From Nitrospinota bacterium (GTDB lineage: Bacteria > Nitrospinota_A > UBA7883 > JADGGD01), in assembly GCA_015229165.1 (NCBI GenBank), contig JADGCD010000092.1, positions 1,928-7,962 of the forward strand: a stretch of 6,035 nt of DNA, given 5' to 3'. Made by a program: the position numbers and the translations under genes. The notes below the pieces were generated by a model, which was given only the letters and a program-made list of their open reading frames with translations, was not told the DNA's origin and searched no databases. Each line of letters starts with the position of its first letter. Position 1 is the stretch's first letter. Of this stretch, positions 1 through 5,167 are shown in pieces.

Positions 1-559
1 TGGAGCAGTTGGTGGTGACCACCGGCAGGCCGTAGGTATGGAAATAGGCCCGGGCCAGATGGTCGGAGCCTGCCTTGCTGGCGGAGTAGGGGGAGTTGGG
101 GGCATACGGCGTGTGTTCGTTGAAGTAACCCTCGCTTCCGAGGGATCCGAAGACCTCGTCGGTGGAGACGTGCAGGAACCGGAACGAGGCGCGCCGCCCG
201 CCATCAAGGGTCAGCCAATACGCTTTCGCGGCGTCGAGCAGGACGAACGTCCCGACCACGTTGGTGGTGACGAAATCGGCGGGGGCGTCGATGGAGCGAT
301 CGACATGGCTCTCGGCGGCGAAGTGGACGAGGGCGTCGGGGCGCTCTTCGGAAAGGAGCCGCTCCACGACCACCCGGTCCCGGATGTCCCCCCGGACGAA
401 CCGGTGGTTCGGGTTCCCTTCGAGGGAGGCCAGATTCTCCCGGTTCCCGGCGTAGGTCAGGAGGTCGAGGGTCACCACCCGGTCGCCCGCCGCCACCCGG
501 CCCAGCGCGTAGGCGCTGCCGATGAATCCGGCGCCGCCGGTAACGAGGATCGTGGCCAT
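1..559 (-). CDS. rfbB: dTDP-glucose 4,6-dehydratase, N-terminal half (partial at window edge)
   Basis: This short-chain dehydrogenase/reductase (SDR) enzyme converts dTDP-glucose to dTDP-4-keto-6-deoxyglucose in the cytoplasm, the entry step to dTDP-rhamnose and dTDP-amino-deoxysugars. I translated 186 codons from ATG at 559 to the left edge with no stop. Visible motifs are the NAD-binding GGAGFIG at residues 8-14, HFAAESHVDRSI around 79-90, the family's catalytic STDEVFGSL with Thr133-Asp134-Glu135, and YSASK with Tyr158 and Lys162. The TDE triad and HVDRSI identify RfbB/RmlB rather than a generic epimerase. About 150-170 C-terminal residues lie outside the window. It is the third gene of the leftward operon, 54 bp after the UDP-glucuronate epimerase. 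No good Shine-Dalgarno precedes the ATG, but the start places the Rossmann motif at the usual distance. Its product is the substrate expected for the WecE-type transaminase at the head of the operon. The family call is very secure; I see no disruption in the visible part. Confidence 0.95.
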   Translation of the reverse strand, partial: MATILVTGGAGFIGSAYALGRVAAGDRVVTLDLLTYAGNRENLASLEGNPNHRFVRGDIRDRVVVERLLSEERPDALVHFAAESHVDRSIDAPADFVTTNVVGTFVLLDAAKAYWLTLDGGRRASFRFLHVSTDEVFGSLGSEGYFNEHTPYAPNSPYSASKAGSDHLARAYFHTYGLPVVTTNCS

Positions 560-603
560 GCTTGTCAGGTCGCGCGCAGGTGTGGGCAAGGGAAACGGTA
601 TCC

Positions 604-614
604 GGTCATCTTAC
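604..614. repeat. 11-bp spacer repeat, copy 1 (GGTCATCTTAC)
   Basis: This element at the boundary between the UDP-glucuronate epimerase and rfbB recurs exactly at 1639-1649 in the spacer before the epimerase. On the transcribed strand both read GTAAGATGACC. Here it overlaps the last base of the epimerase stop codon and lies about 45 nt before the rfbB ATG. The match is exact, but the sequence is short and its function is unknown. Confidence 0.4.
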
Positions 615-1636
615 TATACGCGATGGTACTCTCGGTACCACGCCACGAAGGCCGCCAGCCCCTCCTTGAGGGAGGTCTTGGGGAGGAACCCGGTGGCGGC
701 GTGGATGAGGTCGATGTCGGCGGCGGTGGCGAGAACGTCCCCCGGCTGGAGGGGCATCAGGTTGCGGACCGCCTTTTTCCCGATGGTCTCTTCGAGGATG
801 TCGATCATCTCCGACAACCCTTCGGGGGCGTGGTTGCCGATGTTGTAGACCCGAAAGGGGGCATGGCTGGTGGCGGGCGACGGAACCGCCGGATCCCACG
901 CCGGATCGTTGGGCGACGGCGGAAGGTCGAGACAGCGGACCACCCCTTCGACGATGTCGTCGACGTAGGTGAAATCCCGCCGCATGGCGCCCTGGTTGTA
1001 GACGTCGATGGGGCGCCCTTCGAAGATCGCTTTCGTAAACTTGTAGACCGCCATGTCGGGGCGCCCCCACGGCCCGTAGACCGTGAAGAAGCGAAGCCCG
1101 GTCACCGGGAAGCCGTAGAGGTGGGCGTAGGCGTGGGCCATCAGCTCGTCGGCCTTCTTCGTGGCGGCGTAGAGGGAGATCGGGTGGTCGACGCTTTGCC
1201 CTTCGGCGTAGGGCAGGCTCTCGTTGGCGCCGTAGACGGACGACGACGAGGCGAAGACCAGATGCTTCAACCCGGTGGCGCGGCGGCATCCTTCGAGCAG
1301 ATGGGCGAAGCCGACCACGTTGGCGGTGACGTAGGCCAGCGGATTCTCGATGGAGTAGCGGACCCCCACCTGCGCGGCCAGATTCACCACGCCGTCGAAG
1401 GAGTGTTCGGCGAAGAGCTGCTCCATCGCGGCCTTGTCTTCCAGCGCCAGCCGGTGGAAAGTGAAGCCGGGGCGCCCGGTGAGCCGGGCCAGCCGGGCCT
1501 CCTTGAGGGCCGGGTCGTAGTAGTCGTTCAGGCAGTCGATCCCCACCACGGACCGCCCTTCGCCCAACAGCCGCTGGCAGAGGTGGTAGCCGATGAATCC
1601 GGCGGCGCCGGTGACCAGAACCGATCTCATTTTCAT
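614..1636 (-). CDS. UDP-glucuronate 4-epimerase (CapI/LpsL-type SDR)
   Basis: This predicted cytoplasmic enzyme interconverts UDP-glucuronate and UDP-galacturonate for surface polysaccharide synthesis. The 340-residue length is typical. Motifs in order are GAAGFIG (10-16), DCLNDYYDPALK (34-45), NLAAQVGVRYSIENP (85-99), FASSSSVYG (128-136), catalytic YAATK (Tyr156, Lys160), RFFTVYGPWGRPDMA (182-196), RDFTYVDD (220-227) and the C-terminal LQPGD (296-300). The proline-rich stretch at about 239-260 just before VYNIGN is characteristic of CapI-type UDP-glucuronate epimerases. It separates this protein from GalE and from UDP-glucuronate decarboxylases. The start could be ATG 1636 or the in-frame ATG two codons later (1630); neither has a strong Shine-Dalgarno, only GGGGTAAG upstream of the first. 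It lies 31 bp downstream of the wecE-like gene and 54 bp upstream of rfbB, so co-transcription is likely. The symbol is left blank because names vary (capI, lpsL, uge). The main alternative is another UDP-uronate or N-acetyl-uronate epimerase. Confidence 0.92.
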   Translation of the reverse strand: MKMRSVLVTGAAGFIGYHLCQRLLGEGRSVVGIDCLNDYYDPALKEARLARLTGRPGFTFHRLALEDKAAMEQLFAEHSFDGVVNLAAQVGVRYSIENPLAYVTANVVGFAHLLEGCRRATGLKHLVFASSSSVYGANESLPYAEGQSVDHPISLYAATKKADELMAHAYAHLYGFPVTGLRFFTVYGPWGRPDMAVYKFTKAIFEGRPIDVYNQGAMRRDFTYVDDIVEGVVRCLDLPPSPNDPAWDPAVPSPATSHAPFRVYNIGNHAPEGLSEMIDILEETIGKKAVRNLMPLQPGDVLATAADIDLIHAATGFLPKTSLKEGLAAFVAWYREYHRV

Positions 1637-1638
1637 GG

Positions 1639-1649
1639 GGTCATCTTAC
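1639..1649. repeat. 11-bp spacer repeat, copy 2 (GGTCATCTTAC)
   Basis: This is the second exact copy, in the 31-bp spacer between wecE and the UDP-glucuronate epimerase. On the transcribed strand it ends 2 nt before the epimerase ATG, so its distance to the next start differs from copy 1. That argues against a common ribosome-binding role. Confidence 0.4.
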
Positions 1650-1667
1650 CCCGACCGGCGGCTCCGG

Positions 1668-2813
1668 TCACGCCAGACGCTCCAGCTCTTCGACGGCGGC
1701 CAGGGCCACCTCTTCGGCCCGCTCTTCCAGCCCCACCCAGAGGGGGAGCCGTACAAGACGGGCGGCCCGGTCCTCCGTCACCGGCAGCGGCCCGGCGCAC
1801 CGCCCGAATTTCACCCCGCCGGGGGAGTCGTGCAGCGGAACATAATGGAAGGCGCAACCGATCCCCCGCTCCCCCATGGCCTTGATGAAGCCCCCCCGTG
1901 TCGCGGCGCGGGGGAGGAGGAAATAGAAGAGATGGGCGTTGTGGGCGCAATGGGGGGGAACGGTCATGATCTCGACGCCAAGCCGGGAGGCCTCGGGCGC
2001 CAGAATCCGGCGGTAGGTCTCCCACACCCGCATCCGGCGGCGGGTGATCGCCTCGGCCTCCTCGATCTGCGACCAGAGGAGGGCCGCCACCAGCTCCGAC
2101 GGAAGGAAGCTCGACCCGACGTCCCGCCAGGTGTATTTGTCCACGGCGCCACGATAGAAGGCCCGCCGGTCGGTCCCCTTCTCCCAGACGATCTCCGCCC
2201 GCTTGGCGAAGGCCGGGTCGTTGACCAGCAGCGCCCCCCCCTCGCCCGCAATGACGTTCTTGCTCTCGTGGAACGAGTAGACCCCAAGCCCACCAATGCC
2301 TCCCAATTCTCGTCCCCGGTAGGAAGCGAGGATCCCCTGCGCCGCGTCCTCCACCACCGCCACGCCGTGGCGGGCGGCGACGGCCATGATCTCGTCCATC
2401 TCGCAGCCGACCCCGGCGTAGTGGACCGGCACGATGGCCTTGGTACGGGGGGTGATCGCCTGCTCAAGAAGCATCTCGTTCATGTTCAGGGTGTCGGGAC
2501 GGACATCGACGAAGACCGGCGTGGCGCCCCGGGTGACGAAGGCGTTGGCGGTGGAGACGAAGGTGAACGACGGGACGATCACCTCGTCCCCCGGTCCGAC
2601 GTCGAGCAGGATGGCGGCCATCTCCAGCGCGGAGGTGGCGCTGGTGGTCAGGAGCGCCGCCGCCGATCCGACCCGGTTGGTCAGCCACGACTGGCATTTC
2701 TTGGTAAAGGGGCCGTCTCCCGACAGATGCCCCGCCGCGTGAGCTTCGGCGATGTAGGTCAACGCCCGTTCGGTCATGTAGGGGACGTTGAAGGGAATGT
2801 GGATGGGGGACAA
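1668..2813 (-). CDS. wecE: dTDP-4-amino-4,6-dideoxygalactose transaminase (WecE/RffA type)
   Basis: This PLP-dependent sugar aminotransferase belongs to the DegT/DnrJ/EryC1/StrS family. WecE enzymes transfer an amino group from glutamate to dTDP-4-keto-6-deoxyglucose, giving dTDP-Fuc4N. The product is 381 residues, close to the roughly 376 of E. coli WecE. From memory it resembles that protein along its length: IPFN at the N-terminus, SGDGPFTKKCQSWL (31-44), PSFTFVSTANAF (81-92), VDVRPDT (102-108), VHYAGVGCEMD (130-140), VEDAAQG (154-160, Asp156 contacting the PLP ring nitrogen), SFHESKN (180-186, Lys185 as the Schiff-base lysine) and DKYTWRDVGSS (225-235). The TTG start at 2813 is preferred because AGAGGA sits 6 nt upstream and the family begins with IPFN. 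The next in-frame ATG (2777) would remove that conserved segment. No upstream ATG is in frame. It is the first gene of the leftward operon and shares it with its likely substrate supplier, rfbB. A G8 run occurs at codons 190-193. Other 4-keto-sugar transaminases are possible but less likely. Confidence 0.92.
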   Translation of the reverse strand: MSPIHIPFNVPYMTERALTYIAEAHAAGHLSGDGPFTKKCQSWLTNRVGSAAALLTTSATSALEMAAILLDVGPGDEVIVPSFTFVSTANAFVTRGATPVFVDVRPDTLNMNEMLLEQAITPRTKAIVPVHYAGVGCEMDEIMAVAARHGVAVVEDAAQGILASYRGRELGGIGGLGVYSFHESKNVIAGEGGALLVNDPAFAKRAEIVWEKGTDRRAFYRGAVDKYTWRDVGSSFLPSELVAALLWSQIEEAEAITRRRMRVWETYRRILAPEASRLGVEIMTVPPHCAHNAHLFYFLLPRAATRGGFIKAMGERGIGCAFHYVPLHDSPGGVKFGRCAGPLPVTEDRAARLVRLPLWVGLEERAEEVALAAVEELERLA

Positions 2814-2818
2814 AATGG

Positions 2819-2847
2819 TTCCTCTGCGATGTGGGGGGCATTATAAT
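2819..2847 (+). promoter_or_regulatory. Candidate galE promoter (good -10, poor -35)
   Basis: A perfect TATAAT lies at 2842-2847 on the plus strand. It is the other strand of the same ATTATAAT palindrome (2840-2847) that forms the leftward -10. At 17-bp spacing the -35 position reads TTCCTC, a poor match, so this promoter may be weak or activator-dependent. The predicted transcript would start near 2854, giving a leader of about 55 nt before the galE ATG. A different promoter inside the same 95-bp divergent gap cannot be excluded. Confidence 0.4.
2820..2825 (-). promoter_or_regulatory. Ribosome binding site for the TTG-started wecE
   Basis: Read on the minus strand this is AGAGGA, with 6 nt (ACCATT) before the TTG at 2813-2811. 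It decides the start. The two ATG triplets further upstream on this strand, near 2841 and 2851, are out of frame, and the first internal ATG lies 12 codons in with no such site. Confidence 0.75.
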
Positions 2848-2866
2848 ACATATTTTTTTCCGTCAA
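2840..2866 (-). promoter_or_regulatory. Predicted sigma-70 type promoter of the leftward polysaccharide operon
   Basis: On the minus strand the -35 is TTGACG (2866-2861, five of six matches to TTGACA) and the -10 is a perfect TATAAT (2845-2840). They are separated by 15 bp containing a run of seven A. The spacing is shorter than the optimal 17. Transcription should begin near 2833, giving a leader of about 20 nt that contains the AGAGGA ribosome binding site. The AT-rich block stands out sharply from the GC-rich surroundings. This is a prediction by inspection. Confidence 0.65.
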
Positions 2867-2897
2867 CGGCCCGAAGGCTTGGGCCACCGCGCAAGGG

Positions 2898-2902
2898 GGA
2901 GG
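2898..2902 (+). promoter_or_regulatory. Shine-Dalgarno that sets the galE start
   Basis: GGAGG within GGAGGGAG ends 6 nt before ATG 2909. The reading frame is open back to an in-frame ATG at 2831, which would add 26 residues. That ATG has no comparable site, lies upstream of the predicted transcript start, and would displace the Rossmann motif from the N-terminus. Confidence 0.8.
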
Positions 2903-2908
2903 GAGCCC

Positions 2909-3880
2909 ATGGCCCGCGTTCTGGTCACCGGCGGCGCCGGATATATCGGCGGACATGCGGCCTTGGCCCTGCGCGACGCGGGGCACGAGGTTCTGGTCTA
3001 CGACAACCTCTCCACCGGCGTGGCGGCGCAGGTCCATGGCGCCGAACTGGTGGAGGGCGACCTCGCCGACGCCCCCCTCCTTTCCGGGACCATGAAGCGG
3101 TTCGCCCCCGATCTGGTGATGCACTTCGCCGCCTCCATCCAGGTGGGGGAGTCGGTCCAGATTCCGCTGTCCTACTACCGGAACAACAGCGTCAACGCCA
3201 TCAACACGCTGGAGGCGATGCTGGCCCACGGGGTCACGAAGATCATCTTTTCCTCCACGGCCGCCGTCTATGGCGAGCCCTCCCACAGCGGGCTGATCCG
3301 CGAGACCGACCCCCTTCACCCGGTGAATCCCTACGGGACGTCGAAGCTGATCAGTGAAACCATGCTGGCTGAGCTATCCCGTCTGGGGCGGTTGTCGTAC
3401 GTCGCGCTGCGCTACTTCAACGTGGCCGGGGCCGACCCGGCGGGCCGGATCGGCTTCGACTCCCTCCGCTCCCCCCACGTCATTCCGCGCATCTTCCGCG
3501 CCGCGCTCGGGACGAGCGAGAAGATCGAAATCTTCGGAACCGACTGGCCGACGCCGGACGGAACCTGCATCCGCGACTATATCCATGTGAGCGACCTGAT
3601 CGACGCCCACCTGCTGGCCATGGAGCGGCTGCTGGCCGGGGGGGCGTCGGACATCTTTAACGTCGGTTACGGTCACGGCTTCTCGGTGCGGGAGGTGGTC
3701 GACCGGGCGAAAGAGGCCTGCGGCGTCCCCTTCACCGTCACCGAGGGGCCCCGGCGCCCCGGCGACCCGGCCCGGCTGGTGGCCGACAGCGCGAAGATCC
3801 GCGCCGAGCTGGGATGGACGCCGAAGCGGGACGATCTGGCCGCCATCTGCCGCGACGCCTGGAACTGGATGCGTCGCTGA
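2909..3880 (+). CDS. galE: UDP-glucose 4-epimerase
   Basis: This SDR enzyme interconverts UDP-glucose and UDP-galactose using tightly bound NAD in the cytoplasm. It supplies galactose residues for polysaccharide and takes part in the Leloir pathway. The product is 323 residues from the ATG at 2909, normal to slightly short for GalE. Motifs are GGAGYIGG (8-15), YDNLSTG (31-37), HFAASIQVGESV (72-83), SSTAAVYG (115-122, catalytic Ser/Thr region), NPYGTSK (140-146; Tyr142 and Lys146), RYFNVAGADP (168-177), DGTCIRDYIHVSDL (217-230) and RRPGDP (282-287) before the conserved LGW (301-303). YFNVAGAD, DGTCIRDYIHV and RPGDP together are diagnostic for GalE. Whether it also acts on UDP-N-acetyl sugars cannot be read from the sequence. 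It is transcribed divergently from the wecE operon across a 95-bp gap, which links it to the same glycan pathway. The transporter gene follows 69 bp downstream on the same strand. Confidence 0.95.
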   Translation: MARVLVTGGAGYIGGHAALALRDAGHEVLVYDNLSTGVAAQVHGAELVEGDLADAPLLSGTMKRFAPDLVMHFAASIQVGESVQIPLSYYRNNSVNAINTLEAMLAHGVTKIIFSSTAAVYGEPSHSGLIRETDPLHPVNPYGTSKLISETMLAELSRLGRLSYVALRYFNVAGADPAGRIGFDSLRSPHVIPRIFRAALGTSEKIEIFGTDWPTPDGTCIRDYIHVSDLIDAHLLAMERLLAGGASDIFNVGYGHGFSVREVVDRAKEACGVPFTVTEGPRRPGDPARLVADSAKIRAELGWTPKRDDLAAICRDAWNWMRR

Positions 3881-3949
3881 CCTTTCGCTTGGCCGCCGAC
3901 AACGGGCGTAGAATGGAGGCGAATCGTTACCGACAAAACAGGCAGGGCT

Positions 3950-5167
3950 GTGGAAGAGCTGACCGCCGAACAGAAAGTCTTCCGCCGCAAGTGGGTGGTG
4001 CTGATCTCCGCCGGGGAATCGGCCCTCGAAAGCGCCATCAAGCTGGCGGCGGCCTATTTCACCGGCAGCGTCGGCCTGCTGGCCGACTGCATCCACTCCG
4101 GCGTCGATGTGGCCGGGTCGATCATGGTCTGGATCGGCGTGCGGGTCGCGCCGCAGAAAACCAAGCGGTTCCCCTTCGGCCTCTACAAGATCGAGAACCT
4201 GATGGCGCTGGTCATCGGCTTTGCGATCCTGTATGGCGCCTACGAAATCCTGCAGATTTTCTTCGGCGGGGAGACCGAACTGCCGCAGAACATCCCGCTG
4301 GGGATGTCCGCCGTCCTGTTGGGGATGGCGCTCGATTTTTTCTGGGGGCGGTTCGAGGCGAAGTCGGGACGGCTCCTTAACTCACCCGGCATCGAGGCCA
4401 GCGGGAACCACACCCTCACCGACGTCTACTCCTCCTCCCTCGTTCTCGTCGGACTGGCGGGCGCCTGGTTCGGCTACAACCTGGACCGGTGGGCGGCCCT
4501 CTTCATCGCCCTGTTCGTGGCCAAGATCGGTCTGGAAATCCTGTGGGACAACCTCAAGACCCTCCTTGACATCTCGCTTCCCCCCCAGCGTCTGGCGGAG
4601 TTCTCGGCGCTGGCGGCGGCGACGGAAGGGGTCCGGGAGGTCAAGGGAATCCGGGGGCGGGACGCGGGCAGTTTCCGGTTCCTCTACGTCGACATCGGCG
4701 TCAAGGCGTTCCAGCTCGACGAAGCCCACCGGATCGCCGACCGGGTCGAGGCGGCGCTGAAGGAGCGGGATCCGGCCATCGACTCGGTCTTCGTCTCCTT
4801 CGACCATGCCCTGCCGCAACAGGTCCGGCTCGCCGCGCCGACCGACGCCACGGGGCGGACCCTCTCTCCCCATTTCGGCAAGGCGACCCATTTGACGGTC
4901 ATCGAGTACGACCGGCTCGCGCGGAAGGTGGTGGCGCAGGAAACCGTGCCGAATCCGTACGTGGAAGACGAAAAGCACCGGGGGATCCATCTGGCGGAGC
5001 GGATCATGGAGAAGGGGGTCGACAGCGTCTGCTGCCGGGAGGATGTGCGGGACAAGGGGCCGGGGCTTATGTTGCGCCGGTTCGGCATCGATGTCCGCGC
5101 CACCGGCGCCGACGACCTGCCGACACTGCTGGAGGACTACTTCCACCGCTCCACCAGCGTCTATTGA
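3950..5167 (+). CDS. Cation diffusion facilitator fused to a C-terminal NifX/NafY-like (dinitrogenase Fe-Mo cofactor) domain
   Basis: This predicted inner-membrane divalent-cation/proton antiporter has 405 residues. Hydrophobic segments lie at about 14-38, 42-66, 84-106, 115-135, 158-175 and 180-198, the six-helix CDF fold. Helix 2 carries DCIHSGVD (46-53) and helix 5 carries NHTLTD (153-158). These give a site of His49, Asp53, His154 and Asp158, the HD-HD pattern often seen in zinc transporters, whereas E. coli YiiP has DD-HD. Residues 208-286 form the cytoplasmic CDF dimer domain. Residues 292-397 (VRLAAPTDA, LSPHFGKA at 305-312, a His-containing segment at 336-350, then GVD around 356-358 with Cys361-Cys362) resemble the NifX/NafY/NifB-C-terminal family. 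The GTG start at 3950 puts the helix-2 metal site at residue 49, as in YiiP (45); no ATG is in frame upstream. Its Shine-Dalgarno is weak (CAGGG, 2 nt away). Metal specificity is inferred; iron is the main alternative. Confidence 0.88.
   Translation: MEELTAEQKVFRRKWVVLISAGESALESAIKLAAAYFTGSVGLLADCIHSGVDVAGSIMVWIGVRVAPQKTKRFPFGLYKIENLMALVIGFAILYGAYEILQIFFGGETELPQNIPLGMSAVLLGMALDFFWGRFEAKSGRLLNSPGIEASGNHTLTDVYSSSLVLVGLAGAWFGYNLDRWAALFIALFVAKIGLEILWDNLKTLLDISLPPQRLAEFSALAAATEGVREVKGIRGRDAGSFRFLYVDIGVKAFQLDEAHRIADRVEAALKERDPAIDSVFVSFDHALPQQVRLAAPTDATGRTLSPHFGKATHLTVIEYDRLARKVVAQETVPNPYVEDEKHRGIHLAERIMEKGVDSVCCREDVRDKGPGLMLRRFGIDVRATGADDLPTLLEDYFHRSTSVY

Noticed and set aside
38..1885. A 615-codon open frame on the plus strand
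   Set aside because: It lies antisense to rfbB, the UDP-glucuronate epimerase and the end of wecE, whose motifs are unmistakable. Its translation is low-complexity Gly/Val/Asp-rich sequence with no recognisable domain; long antisense frames are expected in GC-rich DNA.
1593..2846. A 417-codon plus-strand frame opposite wecE
   Set aside because: It is the shadow of the wecE codon pattern, has no family features, and ends inside the divergent promoter region.
2851..2859. A T7 run that could be the tail of an intrinsic terminator
   Set aside because: No GC-rich hairpin precedes it on the plus strand. It fits better as the A-rich spacer of the leftward promoter.
2868..2886. A small inverted repeat (GGCCC...GGGCC) in the galE leader
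   Set aside because: A five-base GC stem with no T run after it is expected by chance in this composition and is not a credible terminator or riboswitch.
2831..2908. A 26-residue N-terminal extension of galE from an upstream in-frame ATG
   Set aside because: The region holds the divergent promoter. The extension is unlike any GalE N-terminus, and ATG 2909 has a well-spaced GGAGG.
3814..4380. A 188-codon plus-strand frame, including ATG 3913 next to GGAGG
   Set aside because: It overlaps the end of galE and the transporter helices out of frame and gives Arg/Gly-rich sequence. The CDF and metal-site motifs are in the frame starting at 3950.
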